In this document: piece after piece, positions 29,213-38,053 of the stretch
Numbering within the stretch: the first letter of the stretch is position 1
Layout: each line of letters opens with the position of its first letter
NCBI RefSeq assembly: GCF_012927355.1
Contig: NZ_JABBGK010000003.1
Location: 372,001-436,000, forward strand
Source: Rhizobium terricola
Lineage (GTDB): Bacteria; Pseudomonadota; Alphaproteobacteria; Rhizobiales; Rhizobiaceae
DNA length: 64,000 bases
Direction: 5' to 3'
Program-made: the position numbers and the translations under genes
The notes under the pieces: model-generated
The model's database searches: none
Told to the model about the DNA's origin: nothing
The model's input: only the letters and a program-made list of their open reading frames with translations

Positions 29213-32197
29213 ATGGCAAGGCAAGAAGCCAACGAGCAGTTTCAGATCACGTCGTTCCTCGACGGTTCGAACGCTGCCTATATCGAGCAGCTCCACGCGC
29301 GTTATGAGGACGATCCGGCATCCGTGCCGGCCGAATGGCAGGCCTTCTTCAAGGCCCTTGCCGAAAATCCGTCCGATGTGAAGAAGGCCGCCGCCGGTGC
29401 GTCCTGGCAGCGCAAGAACTGGCCGATCGCCGCCAACGGCGAGCTGGTCTCGGCGCTCGACGGCAACTGGGGTCAGATCGAGAAGGTCGTCGAGACCAAG
29501 GTCAAGGCCAAGGCGGAAGCCGCCGGCCAGACGATCTCGGCCGAACAGGTTCTCCAGGCGACCCGCGATTCGGTGCGCGCCATCATGATGATCCGCGCCT
29601 ATCGCATGCGCGGCCACCTGCATGCCAATCTCGATCCGCTCGGCATCGCCGCCCCGGTCGAGGACTTCAACGAGCTCTCCCCGGCAGCCTACGGCTTCAC
29701 CGAGGCCGACTATAGCCGCAAGATCTTCATCGACAACGTGCTTGGTCTCGAATACGCGACCATCCCGGAAATGCTCGATATCCTGAAGCGGACCTATTGC
29801 TCGACGCTCGGCGTCGAGTTCATGCACATCTCCAATCCGGAGGAGAAGCACTGGATCCAGGAACGCATCGAAGGCCCCGGCAAGGGCGTTGAATTCACCG
29901 CGAACGGCAAGAAGGCCATTCTCTCGAAGCTGATCGAGGCCGAAGGCTTCGAGCAGTTCATCGACGTCAAGTACAAGGGCACCAAGCGCTTCGGTCTCGA
30001 CGGCGGTGAATCGCTGATCCCGGCGCTCGAGCAGATCATCAAGCGCGGCGGCCAGGAAGGTCTTGAAGAGGTCGTGTTCGGCATGGCCCATCGCGGCCGT
30101 CTGAACGTCCTCACCAACGTGATGGCGAAGCCGCATCGCGCCGTGTTCCACGAGTTCAAGGGCGGTTCGTTCAAGCCCGACGAAGTCGAAGGTTCGGGTG
30201 ACGTGAAGTACCACCTCGGTGCGTCCTCAGACCGTGAATTCGACGGCAACAAGGTTCACCTGTCGCTGACGGCAAACCCGTCACACCTCGAAATCGTCAA
30301 CCCGGTCGTCATGGGCAAGGCCCGCGCCAAGCAGGACCAGCTCGCCAAGGTCTGGGAAGGCGACATCATTCCGCTGCGCGAACGCGTCAAGGTCCTGCCG
30401 CTCTTGCTGCACGGCGACGCCGCCTTTGCCGGTCAGGGCGTGGTTGCCGAAATTCTCGGCCTGTCGGGTCTGCGTGGCCATCGCGTCGCCGGCACCATGC
30501 ACTTCATCATCAACAACCAGATCGGCTTCACCACCAACCCGGCCTTCTCGCGTTCGTCGCCCTATCCGTCCGACGTCGCCAAGATGATCGAGGCGCCGAT
30601 CTTCCACGTCAACGGCGATGATCCGGAAGCCGTCGTCTACGCCGCCAAGATTGCCACCGAATACCGGATGAAGTTCCACAAGCCGGTCGTGGTCGACATG
30701 TTCTGCTACCGCCGCTTCGGTCACAACGAAGGCGACGAGCCTGCGTTCACCCAGCCGAAGATGTACAAGGCAATCCGCGCCCACAAGACCGTCGTTCAGC
30801 TCTATGCCGAGCGTCTGATCGCGGAAGGCCTGATCTCCGAAGGCGAATTCGAGAAGATGAAGGCCGACTGGCGTGCTCATCTCGAGCAGGAATTCGAGGC
30901 AGGCCAGTCCTACAAGCCCAACAAGGCCGACTGGCTGGATGGCGCGTGGTCCGGTCTTCGCACGGCCGACAACGCCGACGAGCAGCGCCGCGGCAAGACC
31001 GCGGTGCCGATGAAGTCGCTGAAGGAAATCGGCCGCAAGCTGTCGACCATTCCGGAAGGCTTCAAGGCGCACCGCACGATCCAGCGCTTCATGGACAACC
31101 GTGCGCAGATGATCGAAACGGGTGAAGGTCTCGACTGGGCAATGGGCGAAGCCCTTGCCTTCGGTTCGCTCTGCGTCGAGGGGACCAAGATCCGCCTCTC
31201 CGGTCAGGATTGTGAACGCGGCACCTTCTCCCAGCGCCACTCGGTTCTCTACGATCAGGAGACCGAAGACCGCTTCATCCCGCTTGCCAATCTGGCGCCG
31301 AACCAGGGTCGCTACGAGGTCATCAACTCGATGCTCTCGGAAGAGGCCGTGCTCGGCTTCGAATACGGCTATTCGCTGGCCCGTCCGAATGCGCTGACCC
31401 TCTGGGAGGCCCAGTTCGGCGACTTCGCCAACGGTGCGCAGGTCGTCTTCGACCAGTTCATCTCGTCGGGTGAGCGCAAGTGGCTGCGCATGTCCGGCTT
31501 GGTCTGCCTGCTGCCGCACGGCTATGAGGGCCAGGGTCCGGAGCACTCCTCTGCCCGCCTCGAGCGCTGGCTGCAGATGTGCGCCGAAGACAACATGCAG
31601 GTCGCCAACGTCACCACTCCGGCCAACTACTTTCACATCCTGCGCCGTCAGGTGAAGCGCGACTTCCGCAAGCCGCTCATCCTGATGACGCCGAAGTCGT
31701 TGCTGCGCCACAAGCGTGCGGTCTCCAGCCTGTCGGAACTGGCCGGGGAAAGCTCTTTCCACCGCCTGCTGTGGGACGATGCCGAAGTCATTAAGGACGG
31801 CCCGATCAAGCTGCAGAAGGACAACAAGATCCGTCGCGTCGTCATGTGCACGGGCAAGGTCTACTACGACCTTCTCGAAGAGCGTGAAAAGCGTGGCATC
31901 GACGACGTCTACCTGTTGCGCATCGAACAGCTCTATCCGTTCCCGGCCAAGGCGCTCATCAACGAGCTCTCCCGTTTCCGCAACGCGGAGATGGTCTGGT
32001 GCCAGGAAGAGCCGAAGAACATGGGCGCATGGTCGTTCATTGATCCGTATCTCGAATGGGTGCTCGCCCATATCGACGCCAAGTACCAGCGCGTTCGCTA
32101 CACCGGCCGTCCGGCGGCTGCCTCGCCGGCGACGGGTCTGATGTCGAAGCACATCGCCCAGCTCGAAGCCTTCCTCGAGGATGCGCTGGGGGGCTGA
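29213..32197 (+). CDS. sucA: 2-oxoglutarate dehydrogenase E1 component
   Basis: Thiamine-diphosphate-dependent E1 subunit, 994 aa, decarboxylating 2-oxoglutarate and passing the succinyl group to SucB. The N-terminal segment FLDGSNAAYIEQLHARYEDDPASVP is the E2-binding region; MAHRGRLNVL, HLSLTANPSHLE, LLHGDAAFAGQGVVAE and the C-terminal GLVCLLPHGYEGQGPEHSSARLERWLQ are the TPP and active-site regions. The 164-base gap before it holds a hairpin, so its expression may be set separately from sucCD. Confidence 0.98.
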   Translation: MARQEANEQFQITSFLDGSNAAYIEQLHARYEDDPASVPAEWQAFFKALAENPSDVKKAAAGASWQRKNWPIAANGELVSALDGNWGQIEKVVETKVKAKAEAAGQTISAEQVLQATRDSVRAIMMIRAYRMRGHLHANLDPLGIAAPVEDFNELSPAAYGFTEADYSRKIFIDNVLGLEYATIPEMLDILKRTYCSTLGVEFMHISNPEEKHWIQERIEGPGKGVEFTANGKKAILSKLIEAEGFEQFIDVKYKGTKRFGLDGGESLIPALEQIIKRGGQEGLEEVVFGMAHRGRLNVLTNVMAKPHRAVFHEFKGGSFKPDEVEGSGDVKYHLGASSDREFDGNKVHLSLTANPSHLEIVNPVVMGKARAKQDQLAKVWEGDIIPLRERVKVLPLLLHGDAAFAGQGVVAEILGLSGLRGHRVAGTMHFIINNQIGFTTNPAFSRSSPYPSDVAKMIEAPIFHVNGDDPEAVVYAAKIATEYRMKFHKPVVVDMFCYRRFGHNEGDEPAFTQPKMYKAIRAHKTVVQLYAERLIAEGLISEGEFEKMKADWRAHLEQEFEAGQSYKPNKADWLDGAWSGLRTADNADEQRRGKTAVPMKSLKEIGRKLSTIPEGFKAHRTIQRFMDNRAQMIETGEGLDWAMGEALAFGSLCVEGTKIRLSGQDCERGTFSQRHSVLYDQETEDRFIPLANLAPNQGRYEVINSMLSEEAVLGFEYGYSLARPNALTLWEAQFGDFANGAQVVFDQFISSGERKWLRMSGLVCLLPHGYEGQGPEHSSARLERWLQMCAEDNMQVANVTTPANYFHILRRQVKRDFRKPLILMTPKSLLRHKRAVSSLSELAGESSFHRLLWDDAEVIKDGPIKLQKDNKIRRVVMCTGKVYYDLLEEREKRGIDDVYLLRIEQLYPFPAKALINELSRFRNAEMVWCQEEPKNMGAWSFIDPYLEWVLAHIDAKYQRVRYTGRPAAASPATGLMSKHIAQLEAFLEDALGG

Positions 32198-32257
32198 TGC
32201 CTCCCAACGCCGAGACCCCATCGACAGAAACGTTCTCTGATCAACGGAATTGAGATC

Positions 32258-33496
32258 ATGGCCACAGAAATCCGCGTACCCACCCTGGGTGAATCCGTCA
32301 GCGAAGCCACCGTCGGCACCTGGTTCAAGAAGGTCGGCGATGTCGTCAAGGCCGACGAACCGCTCGTCGAACTCGAAACCGACAAGGTAACCGTCGAAGT
32401 TCCGGCTCCGGCTTCGGGCGTGCTCACCGAAATCGTTGCCGCCAATGGCGAAACCGTCGGCCTCGGCGCGCTGCTCGGCCAGATCGCCGAAGGTGCATCG
32501 GCGGGTGCCGCCGCTCCGGCTGAAGCCGCCAAGCCCGCCGCACCGGCTGCCGCTGCCGCTCCTGCTGCACCGGCCGTTTCCGCTCCGGCTCCCGCCGCAG
32601 GCGCAATGCCGGCCGCTCCGGCCGCCGCCAAGATGCTTGCCGAAAACAATCTCTCGGCCGACCAGGTCGAGGGTTCGGGCAAGCGCGGTCAGGTTCTGAA
32701 GGGCGACGTGATCGCCGCGGTCGCCAAGGGCGTCACCGCTGCAGCCGCTCCGGCGCCCGCTGCCGCTCCGCGCGCACCGTCGGCCGCCGAGGACGCCGTC
32801 CGCGAAGAGCGCGTCAAGATGACCCGCCTGCGCCAGACCATCGCGAAGCGTCTGAAGGACGCCCAGAACACCGCGGCCATGCTGACCACCTACAACGAGG
32901 TGGACATGTCGGCCGTGATGAGCCTGCGCAACAAGTACAAGGACATCTTCGAGAAGAAGCACGGCGTGAAGCTTGGTTTCATGGGCTTCTTCACCAAGGC
33001 CGTGACGCATGCGCTCAAGGAACTCCCGGCCGTCAACGCCGAGATCGACGGTACCGACATCGTCTACAAGAACTACTGCCACATCGGCGTCGCCGTCGGC
33101 ACCGACAAGGGCCTGGTCGTTCCGATTGTGCGCGATGCCGACCAGATGTCGATCGCCGAAATCGAGAAGGATATCGGCCGTCTCGGCAAGCTCGCCCGCG
33201 ACGGTGCGCTGTCGATGGCGGACATGCAGGGCGGTACCTTCACCATCTCCAATGGCGGCGTCTACGGTTCGCTGATGTCCTCGCCGATCCTCAATGCACC
33301 GCAGTCCGGTATTCTCGGCATGCACAAGATCCAGGACCGCCCGGTCGCCATCGGCGGCCAGGTCGTCATCCGTCCGATGATGTATCTGGCGCTCTCCTAC
33401 GACCACCGGATCGTCGACGGCAAGGAAGCCGTGACCTTCCTCGTTCGCGTCAAGGAAAGCCTGGAAGATCCGGAACGCCTGGTTCTCGATCTCTAA
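32258..33496 (+). CDS. sucB: Dihydrolipoyllysine succinyltransferase (2-oxoglutarate dehydrogenase E2)
   Basis: E2 core of the complex, 412 aa. The lipoyl domain has K43 in [13 protein letters not shown] as the lipoylated lysine. A long Ala/Pro linker (about residues 85-125) is followed by the E3/E1-binding domain ([29 protein letters not shown]), another short linker, and the catalytic acyltransferase domain with H383 and D387 in [12 protein letters not shown]. It transfers succinyl to CoA. A hairpin follows the stop. Confidence 0.98.
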   Translation: MATEIRVPTLGESVSEATVGTWFKKVGDVVKADEPLVELETDKVTVEVPAPASGVLTEIVAANGETVGLGALLGQIAEGASAGAAAPAEAAKPAAPAAAAAPAAPAVSAPAPAAGAMPAAPAAAKMLAENNLSADQVEGSGKRGQVLKGDVIAAVAKGVTAAAAPAPAAAPRAPSAAEDAVREERVKMTRLRQTIAKRLKDAQNTAAMLTTYNEVDMSAVMSLRNKYKDIFEKKHGVKLGFMGFFTKAVTHALKELPAVNAEIDGTDIVYKNYCHIGVAVGTDKGLVVPIVRDADQMSIAEIEKDIGRLGKLARDGALSMADMQGGTFTISNGGVYGSLMSSPILNAPQSGILGMHKIQDRPVAIGGQVVIRPMMYLALSYDHRIVDGKEAVTFLVRVKESLEDPERLVLDL

Positions 33497-33507
33497 GACA
33501 ACACTTG

Positions 33508-33533
33508 CGAGAGGCTGCCCCGGCAGCCTCTCG
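33508..33533 (+). terminator. Perfect hairpin after sucB
   Basis: The arms CGAGAGGCTGCC and GGCAGCCTCTCG pair perfectly (33508-33519 with 33522-33533), giving a 10-12 bp stem 11 bases after the sucB stop. There is no T-run after it, so it may act as an mRNA 3'-end stabiliser or an inefficient terminator ahead of the lysE-type gene. Confidence 0.6.
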
Positions 33534-33587
33534 TGCAATCCGGCATAGCGGCCAGCCGCATACTTGCGCTGCGCCGGAAGGGAAACG

Positions 33588-34226
33588 ATGATGCACGCCT
33601 ATCTCCTGGAACTCGCATCTCTGATGGCCGTCTTCTCCTTCGCGATCGTCGCGCCCGGAGCCGACACCGCGATGGTCATGCGGCAGGCGATGGTGCACGG
33701 GCGCCGCGCGGCGATCCTGACCAGTGTGGGGATCGGCACGTCGCTGATGTTCCATGTGACCTACACGATCCTCGGTCTCGGCATCATCATTTCCCAGTCG
33801 CTGCTCCTGTTCGGCATCATCAAGTGGGTGGGTGCCGCCTATCTCATCTACATGGGCGTGATGTCGCTTCGTGCCGGCAAGACCGAGCTGGAGCCTTCTG
33901 CGGGTGAAACGGACGCGCCGCGCCAGAGCGCGTTCCGCGCCTTCGGTCTCGGCTTCCTTGCCAATGCACTGAACCCCAAGCCCGTCCTCTTCTTCCTGTC
34001 GATCTTCTCGGCGCTCGTCAGCGCCTCGACGCCGGGCATGGTGAAATTCGGCTACGGCCTCGTGATGGCAACCTGCCTGATTACCTGGTTTGTCGGGGTT
34101 TCCTTCTTCATGACGACGCCGCGTATGCGTGCGGTCTTTTCCCGCATGAGCAAGTGGATCAACCGGGCTTCCGGTCTGGTGTTCATCGCCTTCGGGCTGA
34201 AGCTTGCCGCGGCAAAGGCGAACTGA
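33588..34226 (+). CDS. LysE/RhtB-family exporter
   Basis: A 212-aa inner-membrane protein with about six hydrophobic helices. The family signature appears as FSFAIVAPGADTAMVMRQAMVHGRRAAI near the N-terminus, then KWVGAAYLIYMGVMSLR, and FGLGFLANALNPKPVLFFLSIF. Such proteins export amino acids or similar metabolites; the substrate is unknown. Two adjacent ATGs (33588, 33591) follow GAAGGGAAA. The next gene starts one base after its stop, forming a three-gene set inserted between sucB and lpdA. Confidence 0.88.
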   Translation: MMHAYLLELASLMAVFSFAIVAPGADTAMVMRQAMVHGRRAAILTSVGIGTSLMFHVTYTILGLGIIISQSLLLFGIIKWVGAAYLIYMGVMSLRAGKTELEPSAGETDAPRQSAFRAFGLGFLANALNPKPVLFFLSIFSALVSASTPGMVKFGYGLVMATCLITWFVGVSFFMTTPRMRAVFSRMSKWINRASGLVFIAFGLKLAAAKAN

Positions 34227-34227
34227 G

Positions 34228-34728
34228 ATGAGGCGCCGCCGAACGCTGTCGATCGCGTTGGCTTTCTGCGGCGGCGCCTTGCCGGCGATCGCCGCAGACT
34301 GCCCGATCGAACGGGCCGTCTATCGGGAAGCGGAGACCAACATGGAGATCCGCTTTCAGGCGGCGAGCGGCGAAAACACGCCTGTCAGCCACCGCTTCAC
34401 GCTCGCGACCCCTTCAAGCAAGGCGACCGTCGAAGGCCATGTGATGTTCGATCCGGAAATCGAGCGCCCCGTCGCGATGGTCATGCACAATTGTCCGGAA
34501 GGGGATGTGACGGGGGCGGATCTCGCTGCCTGCACGATCTGGACCGGCATCATCTACGCTGCCGACAAGGCGACCGGCCATATCGATCTCCTGCCGCCCG
34601 AAGGGGCTGCGGCGCCGGACAGCCTGCTTCTGCCCGGTTTTGGGCCCGCCGTATCCCGGTCGGTGATCGGCAAGGATCTGGACGCCATGCCCTTTGATGT
34701 GTTCGCGCGCAATGAGTGCTCGAAATGA
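34228..34728 (+). CDS. Secreted protein of unknown function
   Basis: A 166-aa protein with a signal peptide (RRRRTLSIALAFCGGALPAIAAD, cleavage after AIA at about residue 23). The mature part has four cysteines (ADCPIE, HNCPEGD, LAACTIW, NECSK) and a mid-region VEGHVMFDPEIERPVAMVMHNCPEG. I recognise no domain; it is probably periplasmic. It begins one base after the lysE-type stop and its stop overlaps the SDR start as ATGA, so the three genes are coupled. Confidence 0.65.
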   Translation: MRRRRTLSIALAFCGGALPAIAADCPIERAVYREAETNMEIRFQAASGENTPVSHRFTLATPSSKATVEGHVMFDPEIERPVAMVMHNCPEGDVTGADLAACTIWTGIIYAADKATGHIDLLPPEGAAAPDSLLLPGFGPAVSRSVIGKDLDAMPFDVFARNECSK

Positions 34729-35477
34729 CCGGCCGGCCCGTCGTCCTGATCACCGGCGGAAGCCGTGGTATCGGCGCAGCGGTTGCCCGCAAGGCCGCAG
34801 ACCAGGGCTGGGACGTGCTCATCAACTATGTCGCCCGGAAGGAAGCGGCGCAGGTGCTCGCCGATGAGGTCCAGGCGGCAGGCGGACGCGCCGAGATCGT
34901 CCAGGGCGATACCGGCACCGAAGCCGGCATTGCCGCCATCTTCGCGGCCCTCGACGAGCGCTTCGGCCGGCTCGACGCCCTGGTCAACAATGCCGGCGTC
35001 GTGGACCAGACCGAGCGCGTCGAGGATTTCAGCCGGGAACGCCTGGACCGCATGTTCGCGATCAACGTGATCGGCAAGATCCGCTGTGCGGCCGAGGCGG
35101 TCCGGCGCATGTCGACGAAGCACGGCGGACAAGGCGGTTCGATCGTCAACCTGTCCTCCATGGCTGCAATCATCGGCAGTCCGGGACAATATGTCGATTA
35201 CGCCGCCTCCAAGGGGGCGATCGACACCTTCACGGTCGGCCTGTCGAAGGAGGTCGCAGCCGAAGGCATCCGCGTGAACGCGATCCGCCCCGGCATCATC
35301 GATACCGACATCCACGCGTCCGGCGGTATACCCGACCGGGCGAGTGCCATGGCCTCGGCGATCCCCATGCAACGTCCCGGTCAGGCCGGTGAAGTTGCCG
35401 ATGCAGTTCTTTATCTCATGTCCAGCCAGGCATCCTATGTGACTGGCGCCATCTTGAATGTCAGCGGCGGACGCTAG
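34725..35477 (+). CDS. Short-chain dehydrogenase/reductase (SDR), classical type
   Basis: A 250-aa NAD(P)-dependent oxidoreductase. The cofactor motif is ITGGSRGIGAAVA (TGxxxGIG), NNAG is at LVNNAGVVDQ, and the catalytic Ser-Tyr-Lys triad is seen as LSSMAAIIGSPGQYVDYAASKGA. The ending YVTGAILNVSGGR is typical of FabG-like SDRs. The substrate is unknown. The start overlaps the preceding stop as ATGA, and lpdA begins 25 bases after the stop. Confidence 0.9.
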   Translation: MTGRPVVLITGGSRGIGAAVARKAADQGWDVLINYVARKEAAQVLADEVQAAGGRAEIVQGDTGTEAGIAAIFAALDERFGRLDALVNNAGVVDQTERVEDFSRERLDRMFAINVIGKIRCAAEAVRRMSTKHGGQGGSIVNLSSMAAIIGSPGQYVDYAASKGAIDTFTVGLSKEVAAEGIRVNAIRPGIIDTDIHASGGIPDRASAMASAIPMQRPGQAGEVADAVLYLMSSQASYVTGAILNVSGGR

Positions 35478-35502
35478 TCGCCGGAAACGAAGGAAGCAGC
35501 CC

Positions 35503-36909
35503 ATGTCTTACGATGTCATCATTATCGGCTCCGGCCCCGGCGGTTATGTCTGCGCAGTGAAGGCCGCCCAGCTTGGTCTCAAGGTCGCGGTCGTCGAGAA
35601 GCGCGCCACCTATGGCGGTACCTGCCTCAATGTCGGCTGCATCCCGTCCAAGGCCCTCCTGCACGCTTCGGAGACCTTTCATCACGCGGCCCACGGCATG
35701 GATGCGCTCGGCGTCGAGGTTGCTGCGCCGAAGCTCAACCTCGCCAAGATGATGGCGCACAAGGACGCGACCGTTAAATCGAACGTCGAGGGCGTTTCCT
35801 TCCTGTTCAAGAAGAACAAGATCGACGGCTTCCAGGGCACCGGCAAGGTGGTTTCGGCCGGCAAGGTGTCGGTGACCAATGATAAGGGCGAGGAGCAGAT
35901 CCTCGAGACCAAGAACATCGTCATCGCAACCGGCTCGGACGTCGCCGGTATTCCGGGCGTTGCCGTCGAGATCGACGAGAAGGTCATCGTTTCCTCCACC
36001 GGCGGCATCGCGCTCGACAAGGTTCCTGGCAAGATGATCGTCGTCGGCGGCGGGGTCATCGGCCTTGAGCTCGGCTCAGTCTGGATGCGTCTTGGTGCCA
36101 AGGTGACGGTGGTCGAGTATCTCGACACCATCCTCGGCGGTATGGACGGCGAAGTTTCCAAGCAGTTCCAGCGCATGCTCTCCAAGCAGGGCATGGAATT
36201 CAACCTCGGTGCCAAGGTCACCGGCGTCGCAAAGACCGACAAGGGCGCAAAGGTCACCTTCGAACCCGTCAAGGGCGGTGAGGCGCAGACCGTCGATGCC
36301 GACGTCGTGCTGATCGCGACCGGCCGCAAGCCCTACACCGAAGGCCTCGGCCTGGCGGAAGCCGGCGTTGCGCTCGATGGCCGCGGCCGCGTCGAGATCG
36401 ACGGCCACTACCGCACCAACGTCGCTGGCATCTATGCCATCGGCGACGTCGTGAAGGGCCCGATGCTCGCCCACAAGGCTGAAGACGAAGGCGTGGCACT
36501 CGCCGAGATCCTCGCCGGCCAGCATGGGCATGTGAACTACGACGTCATCCCGGGCGTGGTCTACACGCAGCCGGAAGTGGCTTCCGTCGGCAAGACCGAG
36601 GAAGAACTCAAGACGGCAGGCGTCGCCTACAAGGTCGGCAAGTTCCCCTTCACCGCCAACGGCCGCGCCCGTGCGATGCTGGCCACCGACGGTTTCGTCA
36701 AGGTTCTCGCCGACAAGGAAACCGACCGCGTGCTCGGCGTTCACATCGTCGGTTTCGGTGCCGGCGAGATGATCCACGAGGCGGCCGTCCTGATGGAATT
36801 CGGCGGTTCGTCGGAAGACCTCGGCCGCACCTGCCACGCCCACCCGACGATGTCGGAGGCCGTCAAGGAAGCCGCGCTCGCGACCTTCTTCAAGCCGATC
36901 CACATGTGA
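35503..36909 (+). CDS. lpdA: Dihydrolipoyl dehydrogenase (E3)
   Basis: FAD flavoprotein of 468 aa that reoxidises lipoyl groups of SucB with NAD. The redox-active disulfide is C41/C46 in GGTCLNVGCIPSK. The FAD motif is IIGSGPGGYVCAVKAA, the NAD motif VVGGGVIGLELGSVW, and the active-site His-Glu is in HAHPTMSEAVKEA. No lipoyl domain is attached. It is separated from sucB by the LysE/secreted/SDR trio but is evidently the E3 for this complex. A terminator follows. Confidence 0.97.
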   Translation: MSYDVIIIGSGPGGYVCAVKAAQLGLKVAVVEKRATYGGTCLNVGCIPSKALLHASETFHHAAHGMDALGVEVAAPKLNLAKMMAHKDATVKSNVEGVSFLFKKNKIDGFQGTGKVVSAGKVSVTNDKGEEQILETKNIVIATGSDVAGIPGVAVEIDEKVIVSSTGGIALDKVPGKMIVVGGGVIGLELGSVWMRLGAKVTVVEYLDTILGGMDGEVSKQFQRMLSKQGMEFNLGAKVTGVAKTDKGAKVTFEPVKGGEAQTVDADVVLIATGRKPYTEGLGLAEAGVALDGRGRVEIDGHYRTNVAGIYAIGDVVKGPMLAHKAEDEGVALAEILAGQHGHVNYDVIPGVVYTQPEVASVGKTEEELKTAGVAYKVGKFPFTANGRARAMLATDGFVKVLADKETDRVLGVHIVGFGAGEMIHEAAVLMEFGGSSEDLGRTCHAHPTMSEAVKEAALATFFKPIHM

Positions 36910-36943
36910 TCCAGCTCAGAGATTAAAAGTTCTCCATGTTGAG

Positions 36944-36978
36944 GGCCGCGTCTTGCTTAGCAGGGCGCGGCCTTTATC
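36944..36978 (+). terminator. Rho-independent terminator after lpdA
   Basis: GGCCGCG (36944-36950) pairs with CGCGGCC (36966-36972), followed by TTTATC. It lies about 35 bases after the lpdA stop; the T-run is short. Confidence 0.65.
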
Positions 36979-37023
36979 ATTCGGAGGTAATTGCCCTCGA
37001 CCTATTGATAAAAGGCAACTCTG

Positions 37024-37524
37024 ATGTCTTCCTCCCCCGTTCTTTCCTATTCCATTCCCCAGCGTCTGATCCATTGGCTGATGGCCGGCCTGATCCTTTT
37101 CAACCTCCTCTTCGCCGAAGCCATGGAAGAGGTGAGCGAAGCCTTCGAAGATGGCCAGACACCCTCCGCGGACATGATCGCATCGGCCAATATTCATGCC
37201 TATGTCGGGATTGCGGTGCTCTGTCTTGCGATCATCCGTGTCATCCTGCGTTTCACGCATGGCGCACCTGAAGCTCCGGCCGATGAGCCGCCGCTGGGTA
37301 AGATTGCCGCCAAGGTTGCTCACGGCGCCTTCTACCTGCTGTTCTTCGCCCTGCCGATCAGCGGTGCGCTGGCCTATTACGGTGGCGTCGGAGCCGCTGG
37401 CGGCATCCATGGCGGACCGATGAAGCTGCTCATGTGGATCCTGATCGTCGTGCATGTCGTGGCCGTCCTGGTGCATCAGTTCGTCTGGAAGACCACCGTT
37501 GCCCAGCGCATGACCAAAGGCTAA
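37024..37524 (+). CDS. Cytochrome b561-type diheme membrane protein
   Basis: A 166-aa inner-membrane protein with four helices and the bacterial cytochrome b561 pattern. RLIHWLMAGLILFNLL holds H17; the second helix has NIHAYVGIAVLC and RVILRFTHG. The third has KVAHGAFYLLFFALPISGALAYYGG and the last WILIVVHVVAVLVHQFVW. The paired histidines should bind two hemes b, passing electrons to quinone or a periplasmic partner. The partner is not encoded nearby. Confidence 0.85.
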   Translation: MSSSPVLSYSIPQRLIHWLMAGLILFNLLFAEAMEEVSEAFEDGQTPSADMIASANIHAYVGIAVLCLAIIRVILRFTHGAPEAPADEPPLGKIAAKVAHGAFYLLFFALPISGALAYYGGVGAAGGIHGGPMKLLMWILIVVHVVAVLVHQFVWKTTVAQRMTKG

Positions 37525-37561
37525 GTGTGCAGTCTGCGGATTGTGAGCAAGAGGAAGCGCC

Positions 37562-38053
37562 ATGGCCCATATCGTTCCGGAAGACCCGGCGCTTCCGCAT
37601 TCCGCGCTGCCGGACGCAGACTGGGCCGATCGCTATGTCGTCCTGTCGCCCGAGCGGTCCATGCCGGCGATCCGTGCGGCGCGGCTTGCGCTCGGCCAAT
37701 CACCGGCCTGGGTTCGCGGGCTTCTTGGCCTGCGCAACCGCATCGTCGCGCCGTTCGGCCTCAAGGCCGCGGAAATGAAGCTCGGTGAAGCGGGCGCGGT
37801 CGGCGCCTTCCCGGTCGTCAGCGTCCGGGACGACCAGGTCGTGCTCGGCTTCGACGACAGGCATCTGAATTTCAGGATCGTGGTCGATGTGGCTGCTGCC
37901 GGAGCGGAGGGGAGCAGCGTCGCGGTGACGACGCTCGTCGACCGCCACAATCTGTTCGGCCGGCTTTATATCCTGGCCGTCACGCCGTTCCACCGGCTGA
38001 TTGTTCGCACGACGCTGGCGCGCCTGGCCGATCCGGCAGTGCTCAGCCGTTGA
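37562..38053 (+). CDS. DUF2867-family protein
   Basis: A 163-aa protein with a polyketide-cyclase-like DUF2867 look: ADRYVVLS near the N-terminus, VRGLLGLRNRIVAPFGLK, GFDDRHLNFRIVVDV, and the C-terminal NLFGRLYILAVTPFHRLIVRTTLARL, which is the best-conserved family segment. The function is unknown. AGAGGAAG precedes ATG 37562. The last 11 bases overlap the convergent TraB/GumN gene. Confidence 0.75.
   Translation: MAHIVPEDPALPHSALPDADWADRYVVLSPERSMPAIRAARLALGQSPAWVRGLLGLRNRIVAPFGLKAAEMKLGEAGAVGAFPVVSVRDDQVVLGFDDRHLNFRIVVDVAAAGAEGSSVAVTTLVDRHNLFGRLYILAVTPFHRLIVRTTLARLADPAVLSR

Noticed and set aside
30281..33538. 1085-codon open frame on the minus strand opposite sucA and sucB
   Set aside because: Its composition is the mirror of the highly biased codon use of sucA/sucB. 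No motif is present, and both plus-strand genes are certain. The same applies to the frames opposite sdhA/sdhB (21186-23858), mdh-sucCD (26712-29054) and atpG/atpD (46392-48815).
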